This document shows positions 8,178 to 21,268 of a stretch of 64,000 nt of DNA, piece after piece (position 1 is the stretch's first letter; each line of letters starts with the position of its first letter). The notes below the pieces were generated by a model. It worked only from the letters and a program-made list of their open reading frames with translations. It was not told the DNA's origin and ran no database searches. Position numbers and translations under genes: made by a program. This stretch comes from Streptomyces sp. 130 (GTDB taxonomy: Bacteria; Actinomycetota; Actinomycetes; Streptomycetales; Streptomycetaceae): NCBI RefSeq assembly GCF_007096885.1, contig NZ_VJNO01000012.1, positions 62,001 to 126,000 on the forward strand. Direction: 5' to 3'.

Positions 8178-9014
8178 ATGGCGTCGCATTCCGCCCTTTC
8201 TTCCCCGCGCCCCGTCACCCCCGCGGACCAGGAGCTCACCGGCCGGCTGGCCCTCGTGACGGGAGCCGGACGCGGCATAGGCGAGGCGGTCGTGCGGGCC
8301 CTCGTCGCGCGCGGCTGCCGGGTCCTGGCGACCGACGCGGCCCCGGGGGGCGTCGACGCCCTCGCCCAGGAGTACGAAGGGAGCGTCGTCGCCCGGGCGC
8401 TGGACGTCACGGACGCGGCGGCCGTCGAAGCCCTGGTCGCGGAGGCGGAGGACACGCTCGGCACCCTCGACATCGCGGTCAACGTGGCCGGGATACTGCG
8501 CTGCTCCCCCGTCACCGAGCTGACCGACGAGGACTGGCGGGCCACGTTCGCCGTCAACACCGACGGGGTCTTCCACGTGTCGAGGTCCGTCGCGCGCCGG
8601 ATGGCGGACCGGGGCGCGGGCAGCATCGTCACCGTCGCGTCCAACGCCGCCGGCATCCCCCGTACGACCATGGCGGCGTACGCCGCGTCGAAGGCCGCCG
8701 CCGTCATGTTCACCAAGTGCCTCGGCCTGGAACTGGCCCCCCGGGGCGTCCGCTGCAACACCGTCTCGCCCGGCTCCACGCTCACCGACATGCAGCGCGG
8801 GATGTGGCCGGCCGGCGAGGCGGACGACGACGGGCCGGCCGCGCGGCGCGTCATCGCCGGGGACCTGGCGAGCTACCGCACGGGCATCCCGCTCGGCCGC
8901 ATCGCCGAACCGGCCGACATCGCCGAGGCGGTCGCCTTCCTCGTGTCCGACCGGGCCCGGCACATCACCCTGCACGACCTGTACGTCGACGGCGGCGCCA
9001 CCCTGCGCGCCTGA
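8178..9014 (+). CDS. dhbA: 2,3-dihydro-2,3-dihydroxybenzoate dehydrogenase
   Basis: 278 aa [11 protein letters not shown] (residues 28-35) binds NAD+, a VAGI segment follows in place of the usual NNAG, and the catalytic pair is Tyr168/Lys172 in YAASK. With DhbE and DhbB homologues directly downstream, it is assigned the last step of 2,3-dihydroxybenzoate synthesis. The ATG at 8178 is preferred; the GTG at 8136 would put the coding start against the iron box. First gene of an iron-regulated operon; the next start is 50 bp after its stop. Confidence 0.9.
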   Translation: MASHSALSSPRPVTPADQELTGRLALVTGAGRGIGEAVVRALVARGCRVLATDAAPGGVDALAQEYEGSVVARALDVTDAAAVEALVAEAEDTLGTLDIAVNVAGILRCSPVTELTDEDWRATFAVNTDGVFHVSRSVARRMADRGAGSIVTVASNAAGIPRTTMAAYAASKAAAVMFTKCLGLELAPRGVRCNTVSPGSTLTDMQRGMWPAGEADDDGPAARRVIAGDLASYRTGIPLGRIAEPADIAEAVAFLVSDRARHITLHDLYVDGGATLRA

Positions 9015-9064
9015 CCCGTCCGCCCGGCGCCCCGAAACAGCCCTCCCCCTGGAGACCTGGAACG

Positions 9065-10723
9065 ATGACTGCCTCACCGTACGAAGACGCCCCGACCTGG
9101 CCCGCGGAGTTCGCCGCCCGCTACCGCGCGGCCGGGCACTGGCGCGGCGAGACCTTCACGAGCATGCTGCGCGAACGGGCCGAGGCCCACGGCGACCGCG
9201 TCGCGCTGATCGACCCCGCGCCCGAGCGCCGCGCCTGGACCTACCGCGAGCTGGACGAGCGCGCCGCCCGGCTGGCGGCGGGCTTCCGGGCGCGCGGGGT
9301 GGCCAAGGGCGACCGGGTCGTCGTCCAGCTGCCCAACATCGCGGAGTTCGCGGAGGTCGTCTTCGCCCTCTTCCGGATCGGCGCGCTCCCCGTGTACGCG
9401 CTGCCCGCCCACCGGGAGACGGAGATCGGCTACTTCTGCTCCTTCGCCGAGGCCGTCGCCTACGTCATCCCGGACCAGCACGCCGGATTCGACTACCGCG
9501 CGCTGGCCACCGGCATACGGGAGCAGGCGCCCACCCTCAGGCATGTGTTCGTCGTCGGCGACCCGGGCGAGCACACCGCCCTGTCCGACGTGCCGTGCGA
9601 CGCCGCCGGAGAGCCCGGGGACGGGCCCGAGCCGCACGACCTGGCGTTCCTCCAGCTGTCCGGCGGCACCACGGGCGTGCCCAAGCTCATCCCCCGTACG
9701 CACGACGACTACATCTACTCGCTGCGCGGCTCCAACGAGATCTGCGGCGTCGACGCGGACACCCGCTTCCTGGTGGTCCTGCCCGCCGCGCACAACTTCC
9801 CGATGAGCTCGCCCGGCTGGCTCGGCACGCTGTACGCCGGCGGCACCGTCGTCCTGTGCCCGCGCCCCGACCCGGCCACGGCCTTCCCGCTGGTGGAACG
9901 GGAGCGCGTCACCATGACCGGCATGGTGCCGCCGCTCGCCCTGCTGTGGACGGACGCGGCCGCTTCGGCGGAGCAGGACCTGTCGAGCCTGGAGCTGGTC
10001 CTCGTCGGCGGCGCCAAGTACAGCGAGACGGCCGCCCGGCGCCTCGAACCGGCGCTCGGCTGCAGACTGATGCAGGTCTTCGGCATGGCCGAGGGACTGG
10101 TCAACTACACCCGGCTGGACGACGACTACGAGACCGTCGTCTCCACCCAGGGCCGGCCGATCTCCGAGGACGACGAGATCCGCATCGTGGACGACGCCGG
10201 ACAGGACGTCCCCGACGGGCGGTTCGGGCATCTGCTGACCCGGGGCCCCTACACGATCCGCGGCTACTGGCGCGCCCCCGAGCACAACAGGACCGCGTTC
10301 ACCGAGGACGGGTTCTACCGCACGGGCGACATCGTGCGCCGCACGCCGAGCGGTCATCTCGTCGTGGAGGGGCGCGCGAAGGACCAGATCAACCGGGGCG
10401 GCGAGAAGGTCGCGCCGGAGGAGATCGAGAACATCATCCTCGCCCACCCGTCGGTGCACGACGTGTCGGTGGTCGGTGTGGCCGACCCGTATCTCGGTGA
10501 ACGCACCCTGGCGTACGTGATTCTGCGCGAGGGCGCCGAACCGCCCGGGGCGCTCGCCGTGAAGCGGCATGTGCGCGAGCACGGAATCGCCGCGTACAAG
10601 GTGCCCGACCTCGTCGAATTCGTGGACGTCTTCCCGCAGACGGGAATCGGCAAGATCAGCAAGAACGGCCTGCGGAGCGACGCGGCCCCCGCCTCCGCGT
10701 CAACTCCCCCCGCAACGAACTGA
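9065..10723 (+). CDS. dhbE: 2,3-dihydroxybenzoate-AMP ligase
   Basis: 552 aa stand-alone aryl-acid adenylation enzyme (EntE/DhbE family). The P-loop SGGTTGVPK starts at residue 199. The aryl-specific AAHNFP segment (His243-Asn244) replaces the Asp used by amino-acid A domains. [11 protein letters not shown] segment and a final IGKISK Lys follow. It activates 2,3-DHB with ATP and loads it onto an aryl carrier protein. No carrier domain is fused here or in the next gene, so the acceptor must lie outside this operon. Confidence 0.93.
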   Translation: MTASPYEDAPTWPAEFAARYRAAGHWRGETFTSMLRERAEAHGDRVALIDPAPERRAWTYRELDERAARLAAGFRARGVAKGDRVVVQLPNIAEFAEVVFALFRIGALPVYALPAHRETEIGYFCSFAEAVAYVIPDQHAGFDYRALATGIREQAPTLRHVFVVGDPGEHTALSDVPCDAAGEPGDGPEPHDLAFLQLSGGTTGVPKLIPRTHDDYIYSLRGSNEICGVDADTRFLVVLPAAHNFPMSSPGWLGTLYAGGTVVLCPRPDPATAFPLVERERVTMTGMVPPLALLWTDAAASAEQDLSSLELVLVGGAKYSETAARRLEPALGCRLMQVFGMAEGLVNYTRLDDDYETVVSTQGRPISEDDEIRIVDDAGQDVPDGRFGHLLTRGPYTIRGYWRAPEHNRTAFTEDGFYRTGDIVRRTPSGHLVVEGRAKDQINRGGEKVAPEEIENIILAHPSVHDVSVVGVADPYLGERTLAYVILREGAEPPGALAVKRHVREHGIAAYKVPDLVEFVDVFPQTGIGKISKNGLRSDAAPASASTPPATN

Positions 10724-10756
10724 GTCCGCCCCGCGCGGCACCGAAAGGCTGCACTC

Positions 10757-11389
10757 ATGGCACTTCCCGCCATCGCCCCCTATCCCCTGCCCGGCGCCGG
10801 CGAGCTCCCGGCGAACCGGGTCGGCTGGACCGTCGACCCGGCGCGCGCCGTGCTGCTCGTCCACGACCTCCAGAACCACTTCCTGCGCGCCTACCGCCCC
10901 GGCGAGGAGCCGCTGACCGGCATGCTCGCGAACACCGCCCGCGTGATCGCAGCCGCCCGCCGCGCCGGAATCCCGGTGGTGCACTCGGCGCAGCGCGGTG
11001 GCCAGAGCGCCGAGGAGCGCGGCCTCCAACTCGACTTCTGGGGCCCGGGGATGGCGGACGACCCGGAGGCGCTGGCCTCACCGGCCGAGGTGGCGCCCGC
11101 GCCGGGCGACACGGTGCTCACCAAATGGAAGTACAGCGCGTTCGTGCGCACCGAGCTGGAATCGCTCATCCGCGACGACGGCCGCGACCAGCTGGTGATC
11201 ACCGGGGTGTACGCGCACATCGGCGTGCTGATGAGCGCCGCCGACGCGTGGATGCGCGACATCCAGGCGTTCGTGGTGGCCGACGCGGTCGCGGACTTCT
11301 CGCGCGAGGAGCACGACATGGCGTTGCGCTGGGCGGCCGGGCGCTGCGCGGTGGTGACGACGACGAACGCACTGCTGAAGGAGATCTGA
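10757..11389 (+). CDS. dhbB: Isochorismatase without aryl carrier domain
   Basis: 210 aa. It contains VLLVHDLQNHFL, LTKWKYSAF and GVYAHIGVLMSA, the isochorismatase signature of EntB/DhbB, and should hydrolyse isochorismate to 2,3-dihydro-2,3-DHB and pyruvate. EntB and DhbB are usually about 285-310 aa with a C-terminal aryl carrier domain. This protein stops right after the catalytic domain, so the carrier function is missing. A perfect terminator hairpin follows 18 bp downstream and ends the operon. Confidence 0.92.
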   Translation: MALPAIAPYPLPGAGELPANRVGWTVDPARAVLLVHDLQNHFLRAYRPGEEPLTGMLANTARVIAAARRAGIPVVHSAQRGGQSAEERGLQLDFWGPGMADDPEALASPAEVAPAPGDTVLTKWKYSAFVRTELESLIRDDGRDQLVITGVYAHIGVLMSAADAWMRDIQAFVVADAVADFSREEHDMALRWAAGRCAVVTTTNALLKEI

Positions 11390-11406
11390 GCGGGCGAGCC
11401 TGCGAG

Positions 11407-11440
11407 AATCCCCGGTCCGCAATTGCGGACCGGGGATTTT
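11407..11440 (+). terminator. Intrinsic terminator of the dhb operon
   Basis: 14-bp perfect arms (11407-11420 and 11425-11438) with an AATT loop, followed by further T residues. It directly follows dhbB. Confidence 0.85.
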
Positions 11441-11530
11441 CTCACGTATATTGAGTGGTTCTGTGCGCCCATAGAAAAAGGCCCCTCACCGGGGGCCGAC
11501 AAGAATCACCATATCCGTCAGGGAGCTGTT

Positions 11531-13765
11531 TTGTCAACTCGGGAAAGCGCCGAATTGCAGAAGGAGCAGGAATACATCGACCGGCTCCACCACCGTGTCG
11601 ACGTACTGCGCGGTGACGCCGCCGAGCAGGTCCGAAACGCCCTGACGCCGGTCGGCACCGGCCAGCAGGCCCGGGTCGAACGCGATGTCCTGGTCGCCGA
11701 GCGTTCCGGTCTGCTCGCCGCGTTGAACGCGGTGGACGGCTCGCTCTGTTTCGGCCGTATCGATCTCACGGACGGCGTCGCGCACCACATCGGCCGTATC
11801 GGAATCCGCGAGGACGACAGCGAACACACGCCTTTGCTGATCGACTGGCGCGCCCCGGTCGCCCGGCCCTTCTATCTCGCCACCCATCACACCCCGATGG
11901 GACTGCGCAGGCGCCGCCACCTCACCACCGAGGGCCGCACGGTCACCGAGCTGCACGACGAGGTCCTGGACGTCGGGGACCGGGAGCGCACCGGTTTCGA
12001 GGACCCGAGCGGCGACACGGTCCTGCTCGCCGCGGTGAACTCGGCGCGGACCGGACGCATGGCGGACATCGTGCGGACCATCCAGGCCGAGCAGGACCGC
12101 ATCATCCGGGCGCCCCACCGCGGCGTCCTGGTGGTCGAGGGCGGGCCCGGCACCGGCAAGACGGCCGTCGCCCTGCACCGGGCGGCTTTCCTGCTGTACG
12201 AGCAGCGGGAGCTGCTGGCCAAGCGGGCGGTCCTCATCGTGGGCCCGAACCCGGCCTTCCTCGGCTACATCGGCGAGGTGCTGCCCTCGCTCGGTGAGAC
12301 CGGCGTCCTGCTCGCCACCCAGGCCGAGCTGTTCCCCGGCGTCCGCGCCGAGGGCACCGACACGCCCCGGGCGGCGGCCGTGAAGGGCGCCTCGGCCATG
12401 GCCGAGGCGCTGGCGCTGGCCGTGCGGGACCGGCAGCTGCTGCCCGAGCCGGACGCCCCGCTGATCGTCCCGCACGACGACGGCGACCTGGTCCTGGACC
12501 GGGAGATCGCCCGCGCGGCCCGCCAGGCCGCCCGCGACACCCGGCTGCCGCACAACCTCGCCCGGCCGCACTTCGCGTTCCGGGTCATCGACGCGCTGAC
12601 CGCCCAGCTCACCGAGCGCATCGGCGCCGACCCGTACGGCGGGCCGAACTTCCTGGGCCCGGACGACATCGCCCAGCTCGGCAAGGCGGTCGCCGTCAGC
12701 CGGGAGGTGCACGCCGCGATCGAGGAGCTGTGGCCGGCCCTCACCCCCGAGGGCTTCCTCGCCGGCTATCTGGCCGAGCCCGTCCACCTGCCGGAGGCGG
12801 ACGCCGAGGCCATCCGCCGGGCGCCCGGTGAGGAGGCGTGGACCCCGGCCGACGTGCCGCTGCTCGACGAGGCCGCCGAACTGCTCGGGGTGGACGACAG
12901 CGCCGAGCGGGCGGCGGCCGAGGCGGAGCGCCAGGAGCGGATCGCCTACGCCCAGGGCGTCCTGGAGCTGTCCAGGGGCTCGGAGTCCTTCGAGTTCGAG
13001 GACGAGGAGTCGGAGCTGCTCGCCGCCCACGACATCATCGACGCGGAGCGCATGGCGGATCGCCAGGAGGAGGCCGACCACCGCAGCGCGGCCGAGCGGG
13101 CCGCCGCCGACCGGACGTGGGCGTTCGGGCACATCATCGTGGACGAGGCGCAGGAGCTGTCGCCGATGGCGTGGCGGCTGCTGATGCGGCGGTCCCCGAC
13201 CCGGTCGATGACGCTGGTGGGCGACCCGGCGCAGACCTCGGAGGAGGCCGGGGTCGGTTCCTGGCGGGAGATCCTGGAGCCGTACGTGGGCGACCGGTAC
13301 GAGCATGTGCGGCTCGGCATCAACTACCGTACGCCCGCCGAGGTGATGGAGGTCGCGGCGAAGGTGCTGCGGGCCGTGGACCCGTCGTTCGAGCCGCCGG
13401 GGTCGGTGCGCTCCACGGGCGAGGCGCCGTGGATCCGGGAGACCGGGGCGGACCTGGCGGGCGCGGTGGCGCGGGCGGTGGCGGAGCTGACGCCCGGCGA
13501 GGGGCGCCTCGCGGTGATCGCGCCGCGCGAGCTGCACGAGGAGATCGCGGCGCCGCTGGACGGGGTCGTGCCCGGCGACGAGCCGGATCTGACCCGCACG
13601 GTGGTGCTGCTCGGGCCCCGGCAGGCCAAGGGCCTCGAATTCGACCACGTCCTGGTGGTGGAGCCCGGCCGGTTCGGCACGAGCGACCTGTACGTGGCGC
13701 TGACCCGCGCCACGCAGCGGCTGGGCGTCCTGCACCGGGAGGCGCTTCCGGCGTCCCTGCGCTGA
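11531..13765 (+). CDS. helD: UvrD/Rep-superfamily helicase, HelD-like RNA-polymerase recycling factor
   Basis: 744 aa. An N-terminal Glu/Arg-rich coiled-coil segment (QKEQEYIDRLHHRVDVL) is typical of HelD. Walker A GGPGTGKT lies near residue 205, and the late helicase motifs IIVDEAQ, LVGDPAQT, YRTPAE and YVALTRAT are all present. HelD proteins remove RNA polymerase from stalled complexes; one Streptomyces branch (HelR) protects against rifamycins, and I cannot tell which branch this is. The TTG at 11531 is chosen because GGGAG lies 7 bases upstream and homology begins there. It is transcribed alone, between two terminators. Confidence 0.88.
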   Translation: MSTRESAELQKEQEYIDRLHHRVDVLRGDAAEQVRNALTPVGTGQQARVERDVLVAERSGLLAALNAVDGSLCFGRIDLTDGVAHHIGRIGIREDDSEHTPLLIDWRAPVARPFYLATHHTPMGLRRRRHLTTEGRTVTELHDEVLDVGDRERTGFEDPSGDTVLLAAVNSARTGRMADIVRTIQAEQDRIIRAPHRGVLVVEGGPGTGKTAVALHRAAFLLYEQRELLAKRAVLIVGPNPAFLGYIGEVLPSLGETGVLLATQAELFPGVRAEGTDTPRAAAVKGASAMAEALALAVRDRQLLPEPDAPLIVPHDDGDLVLDREIARAARQAARDTRLPHNLARPHFAFRVIDALTAQLTERIGADPYGGPNFLGPDDIAQLGKAVAVSREVHAAIEELWPALTPEGFLAGYLAEPVHLPEADAEAIRRAPGEEAWTPADVPLLDEAAELLGVDDSAERAAAEAERQERIAYAQGVLELSRGSESFEFEDEESELLAAHDIIDAERMADRQEEADHRSAAERAAADRTWAFGHIIVDEAQELSPMAWRLLMRRSPTRSMTLVGDPAQTSEEAGVGSWREILEPYVGDRYEHVRLGINYRTPAEVMEVAAKVLRAVDPSFEPPGSVRSTGEAPWIRETGADLAGAVARAVAELTPGEGRLAVIAPRELHEEIAAPLDGVVPGDEPDLTRTVVLLGPRQAKGLEFDHVLVVEPGRFGTSDLYVALTRATQRLGVLHREALPASLR

Positions 13766-13786
13766 CGGACCGCAACCGGGCGCGCG

Positions 13787-13812
13787 GGCCGGGCTGTTGC
13801 GGCAGCCCGGCC
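13787..13812 (+). terminator. Terminator hairpin after the helicase gene
   Basis: 10-bp perfect GGCCGGGCTG/CAGCCCGGCC arms with a 6-base loop lie 21 bp after the helD stop codon. Confidence 0.6.
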
Positions 13813-13876
13813 GGGCGGGCGGATTCCGGGAAGCCTTGACACCCCGGACCGGCAGGAGGAGCATCCTCACGTCGTT

Positions 13877-13888
13877 GACAACGTTGTC
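13877..13888. promoter_or_regulatory. LacI-type operator palindrome GACAACGTTGTC
   Basis: A perfect 12-bp palindrome with a central CG, the classic form of LacI-family operators, lies 80 bp upstream of the GH92 gene. It overlaps a TTGACA -35-like hexamer at 13875-13880, so a bound repressor would occlude RNA polymerase. No LacI-family gene is in the window, so the regulator acts from elsewhere. Confidence 0.7.
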
Positions 13889-13968
13889 GGGGCGACGTCG
13901 TTCCTCCGCGGTCACGGCGCCGGCCTCGCGCCGCGTTGACCGTCCGTCACATCAGAAGGGCAGGAACG

Positions 13969-16900
13969 GTGCCACAGACGCACAAACGTCGTACCCTCAC
14001 CGCGTTCCGGGCCGTGGGCTCCGTCACGGCCGCCGCCATGGCCGTCGCGGGGCTCGCGACCGCCGCCGCCCCCGCTTCGGCCGCGCCGGGCAGGGACATC
14101 GTGAAGAACCCGGTGTCGTACGTCGATCCCCTCATCGGCACGTCCAACGCGGGCAACACCTACCCGGGCGCCGTGCAGCCGTTCGGCATGCTGGCGTGGA
14201 GCCCGCAGAACTCGAGGGGCAAGCAGGTCTCGACGCCCGCTCCCGGCGGCTACCAGTACGACGCGAAGAAGATCCGCGGCTTCAGCCTCACCCATCTCAA
14301 CGGGGTGGGCTGCTCGGGCGCGAACGGCGACATCCCGATCATGCCGTACGTGGGCGACGTGGACTCCTCGCCCACCTCGGACACCACCGACGCGAAGTAC
14401 GCGAGCGACTTCTCGCACGACGACGAGACGGCCACCGCCGGTTATTACGAGGTGGGCCTGGCCAGCGGTGCTTCGGCGGCGCTGACCACGACCGCCAGGA
14501 CCGGGTCGGGGAAGTTCGGCTTCCCGGCGGACAAGCCGGCCAGCATGCTCTTCCGCACCTCCAACTCGGAGACCGGCAGCACCGACGCCACCGTCCGGAT
14601 CGACAAGGCCGCGCGGACGGTGACGGGTTCGGTCACGGCGGGCAACTTCTGCGGGCCGCAGAGCGCGAACAACCGCAAGGACCTCTACACGCTGTACTTC
14701 ACCGCCCACTTCGACAAGCCCTTCGCGAAGGTCGGCACCTGGAAGGACGGCACCCTCACCCCCGGTTCCACCTCCGCCTCCGGCGGTACGGGCTACAGCT
14801 CTTCCGGCAACGCCGTGGAGGGCAAGGGCTCCGGCGGGTACATCACCTTCGCGGACGGCACCACCGAGGCGCGCGCCAAGGTCGCCGTCTCGTACGTCAG
14901 CGCCGCGAACGCCGAGGCCAACCTCCGTAAGGAGAACGGGCCCGGCAAGAGCTTCGACGCGGTGAAGCGGCAGGCCGCCGCGAACTGGAACAAGGCGCTG
15001 AAGGCGATCGAGATCGGCGGCGGCACCGGCTCCCAGCGCACCGCGTTCTACACCGCGCTCTACCACTCCATGCTGGAGCCGACCCTCACCAGCGACGTGG
15101 ACGGCCGCTACCTCGGCGCCGACCGGGAGCCGCACCGGCTGTCCAAGGGGCAGCGGGCGCAGTACGGCACCTTCTCCGGCTGGGACCAGTACCGGGCGCA
15201 GGTGCAGCTGATGGCCCTGCTCAACCCGAGGGCGGGCAGCGACTACGCGCAGTCCCTCTTCAACTACGCGAACCAGCGCGACGGCGAGTGGGACCGCTGG
15301 CTGCTGGAGAACGGCAAGACGAGCGTGATGTCGGGCGACCCGTCCGACGCGGCGCTCGCCGGGATCTACGCCTTCGGCGGCCGTGACTTCGACGTCAGGG
15401 GCGCGCTGAGGTCTCTGGTGAGGGCGGCGACCGTGCCGACCGCCAACGACTCGGACAGCTCCGGCTGCAACGTCGAGTGCGTGGGCCAGCGCCCCGCGCT
15501 CGACAGGTACCTGGAGCTGGGCTACGTACCGGCGGACAACTGCCACTGCTGGGGCGGGGCGGCCGAGACGCTGGAGGACGCGGCGGCCGACTACGGTCTG
15601 TCGGAGCTGTCCCGGCGGCTGGGCAACAAGGCGGACGCCGAGAAGTTCCTGGACCGGTCGGGCAACTGGACCAACGTCTTCGACGCCAACGCCACCGAGC
15701 ACGGCGGGTACATCCGCGACCGCAGGTCCGACGGCAGCTGGGCGGGCACCTTCACGCCCGGCACCGGCACCGGGTTCGTGGAGGGCACCAGCGCCCGGTA
15801 CACCTGGATGGTCTACTCGGACGTGGCCGGTCTCGCCGGTGCGATGGGCGGCAACGAGCGCGCCACGGAGCGGCTCGACGCGTTCTTCCGTACGCCGGAC
15901 GGGAAGTTCGACTTCTCGGCGAAGGACGCCACGCGGTACGACCCGACGAACGAGCCGGACATCAATGCGCCCTATCTGTACAACTACTTCGGCGCCCCCT
16001 ACAAGACGCAGGAGACGGTCCGCGCGGAGCTGGACCAGCTGTGGACCGACGGTCCCGGCGGGATTCCGGGCAACGACGACGCGGGGACCATGTCGTCCTG
16101 GTACGTCTTCTCGGCGCTCGGCATCTACCCGCAGAACCCGAGCCGCGCCGATCTGACGCTGACCGCGCCGCTGTTCCCGCACGCGGTGGTGCGCACCGGG
16201 CACGGCAAGAAGATCACCATCGAGGCCCCGGCCGCGTCGGCGGACCACACGTACGTCCACGGCCTGAAGGTGAACGGCCGTGCCTCCACGAAGCCGTGGG
16301 TCGGTGACTCGCTCGTGGAGCGCGGCGGGCGGCTGGACTTCACGCTCGGCACGACGCCGGACACCTCCTGGGGCAGCGCACCGGCCGACGCGCCGCCGTC
16401 CTTCCCCGGTGGCGGGCTGAAGTACTTCACGGGCGCCTCCCCGGACCGGCTGAAGGTCGAGCCGGGTGCCGAGGGCGCGCAGACCGTGGTCAAGGTGCAG
16501 AGCCTGGAGACGAAGGCCACCACCGTGCACTGGGAGGCCGAGGCGCCGGACGGGGTCACCGTGACCCCGTCGGAGGGCGACTTCACGGTCCCGGCGAGCG
16601 GTGCGGCACAGGCGAAGCTCACCGTGTCGGCGGGCAAGGACACCGCCGAGGGGTACTACACGGTCCCGGTGACGCTGACGTCCTCGACGGGCACGGAGCT
16701 GCCGAGGACGTCGGCGGCGGTGACGGTCGCCGAGAAGAACGGCCTGCTGTGGAACCGCAACAGCACCGGGATCTCGGCGGACGACGAGAACCCGCAGGCC
16801 GACTTCGACGGCGAGGGCTGGAGCTACTCGGCCCAGGCGCTGGCGGCGGCCGGTGCGGAGCCGGGCTCCACGGTCTCCTCGGGCGGCTTCGACTTCACCT

Positions 16901-17319
16901 GGCCGAAGGTGAAGGCCGGTGACCCCGACAACATCGAGGTGGCCGGTACGAGCCCCCAGGTGCTGGACGTCCCCTCCGAGGAGGGCGACACGAAGCTGGC
17001 GTTCCTCGGCAGCGCCGCCGAGGGCAAGGCGTCGGGCACGGTGACGCTCACGTACACCGACGGCACCACGCAGCAGGCCGAGATCGGCTTCAGCGACTGG
17101 ACACTGGGCGGCGGCTCGCAGCAGCCGTCGTACGGGAACACGGTGGCGGTGCACACGGAGTACCGCGATGTGCAGGGCGGCGGAAAGGACCCGGTGGGCA
17201 CCGAGGTCTTCACGACCGCGCCGATCGCGCTCCGGGCCGGGAAGCGGCTCGCGTCCGTGACGCTGCCGGCCACCACGGACGGCGGGATCATCCACGTCTT
17301 CGCGGTGGCCACCGCCTGA
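13969..17319 (+). CDS. Secreted GH92 alpha-mannosidase
   Basis: 1116 aa. A signal peptide of about 40 residues ends at ASA-AP. The GH92 N-terminal domain starts with YVDPLIGTSNAGNTYPGA and GFSLTHLNG. The (alpha/alpha)6 catalytic domain carries TNEPD and GNDDAGTMSSW, the acid and Ca2+-dependent residues of the family. An NPCBM-associated beta-sandwich follows (about 830-930), then a beta-rich C-terminal domain. It should cut alpha-mannosides (alpha-1,2 in most named members) outside the cell. The GTG at 13969 follows GAAGGGCAGGAAC. A LacI-type palindrome overlaps the promoter, suggesting induction by mannose-containing glycans. Confidence 0.9.
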   Translation: MPQTHKRRTLTAFRAVGSVTAAAMAVAGLATAAAPASAAPGRDIVKNPVSYVDPLIGTSNAGNTYPGAVQPFGMLAWSPQNSRGKQVSTPAPGGYQYDAKKIRGFSLTHLNGVGCSGANGDIPIMPYVGDVDSSPTSDTTDAKYASDFSHDDETATAGYYEVGLASGASAALTTTARTGSGKFGFPADKPASMLFRTSNSETGSTDATVRIDKAARTVTGSVTAGNFCGPQSANNRKDLYTLYFTAHFDKPFAKVGTWKDGTLTPGSTSASGGTGYSSSGNAVEGKGSGGYITFADGTTEARAKVAVSYVSAANAEANLRKENGPGKSFDAVKRQAAANWNKALKAIEIGGGTGSQRTAFYTALYHSMLEPTLTSDVDGRYLGADREPHRLSKGQRAQYGTFSGWDQYRAQVQLMALLNPRAGSDYAQSLFNYANQRDGEWDRWLLENGKTSVMSGDPSDAALAGIYAFGGRDFDVRGALRSLVRAATVPTANDSDSSGCNVECVGQRPALDRYLELGYVPADNCHCWGGAAETLEDAAADYGLSELSRRLGNKADAEKFLDRSGNWTNVFDANATEHGGYIRDRRSDGSWAGTFTPGTGTGFVEGTSARYTWMVYSDVAGLAGAMGGNERATERLDAFFRTPDGKFDFSAKDATRYDPTNEPDINAPYLYNYFGAPYKTQETVRAELDQLWTDGPGGIPGNDDAGTMSSWYVFSALGIYPQNPSRADLTLTAPLFPHAVVRTGHGKKITIEAPAASADHTYVHGLKVNGRASTKPWVGDSLVERGGRLDFTLGTTPDTSWGSAPADAPPSFPGGGLKYFTGASPDRLKVEPGAEGAQTVVKVQSLETKATTVHWEAEAPDGVTVTPSEGDFTVPASGAAQAKLTVSAGKDTAEGYYTVPVTLTSSTGTELPRTSAAVTVAEKNGLLWNRNSTGISADDENPQADFDGEGWSYSAQALAAAGAEPGSTVSSGGFDFTWPKVKAGDPDNIEVAGTSPQVLDVPSEEGDTKLAFLGSAAEGKASGTVTLTYTDGTTQQAEIGFSDWTLGGGSQQPSYGNTVAVHTEYRDVQGGGKDPVGTEVFTTAPIALRAGKRLASVTLPATTDGGIIHVFAVATA

Positions 17320-17335
17320 CGGGGTCCGCGCAGCG

Positions 17336-17370
17336 GTAAGGGCCGGCCCCGCGTCGGGGCCGGCCCTTAC
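17336..17370. terminator. Bidirectional terminator hairpin
   Basis: 16-bp perfect arms (17336-17351 and 17355-17370) with a 3-base loop lie between the convergent GH92 and katG genes. Confidence 0.85.
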
Positions 17371-17382
17371 GGCGTCATCGGA

Positions 17383-20626
<3,244 letters not shown>

Positions 20627-20627
20627 C

Positions 20628-21242
20628 CTAGGGGGCCTCTCGCCGGTGCACGCTCACCGCGTAGCCGCCGCCGTCGTACGGAGCGGCGTCCCAGGTGGCG
20701 AAGCGGTCGACGGGGCCGAGCCCGGCGGCGGCGCAGTGCGCGTCGTACCCGGAGAGCGTGAGGCCGGGCGGTACGGGGAGGTGGGCCTCGTCCAGGCCGA
20801 ATCCGGCGACCAGCAGACCGCCCGGACGCAGCGCTCCGGCGAGGCGGGCGACGACGGTGGCCTCGGTGCCGGGGGCGAGCAGGGCCATCACGTTGCCCGC
20901 GGCGACGACGAGGTCGAACCCCGGTTCGATGGAGAGCGCCTCCGGGTCGAAGCCGGCCAGGTCGGCCCGGTGCCAGGGCAGCCCGGGCGCCTGCTTGCGC
21001 GCGACGGCCAGCATCGAGGCGTCGACGTCCACCCCGGTGCAGTCGTACCCGAGTTCGGCGAGCCGGATCGCGACCCGGCCGGTGCCGCAGCCGGCGTCCA
21101 GCACCCGTGCCCCGGCGGGCACCAGGGCGGCGCAGAACCGTGCCTCGCCGTGCATGTCCTTGCCACTGCGGGCCAGGGCCGCGAAGCGGGCGGCGTAGTC
21201 CTCGCCCGAGGTGTCTCCGGTCAGTTCGGTCCAGCGGTTCAT
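20628..21242 (-). CDS. Class I SAM-dependent methyltransferase
   Basis: 204 aa. Motif I VLDAGCGTGR and the GVDVDASML acidic strand end are clear, followed by DLVVAAGNVMALL and LRPGGLLVAGF. This is the single-domain small-molecule methyltransferase type; the substrate is not predictable. It lies 26 bp downstream of the Ser/Thr kinase gene on the same strand, so the two are probably co-transcribed. Confidence 0.82.
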   Translation of the reverse strand: MNRWTELTGDTSGEDYAARFAALARSGKDMHGEARFCAALVPAGARVLDAGCGTGRVAIRLAELGYDCTGVDVDASMLAVARKQAPGLPWHRADLAGFDPEALSIEPGFDLVVAAGNVMALLAPGTEATVVARLAGALRPGGLLVAGFGLDEAHLPVPPGLTLSGYDAHCAAAGLGPVDRFATWDAAPYDGGGYAVSVHRREAP

Positions 21243-21268
21243 GCGGGCCACTGTAGACGGGGCCCCGG

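Noticed and set aside
8178..11389. Joining the DHB operon with the right-hand NRPS as one siderophore cluster
   Set aside because: They are 50 kb apart with many unrelated genes between, and the right-hand promoter has no iron box.
11440..11530. Rifamycin-associated element upstream of the helicase (would mark HelR)
   Set aside because: I could not read a convincing match to the element from memory, so the HelR subtype is not claimed.
13912..17295. Very long minus-strand open frame opposite the GH92 gene
   Set aside because: Arg/Gly/Val/His-rich composition without motifs; it is the usual GC3 mirror of the real plus-strand gene, which has a full GH92 domain and signal peptide.
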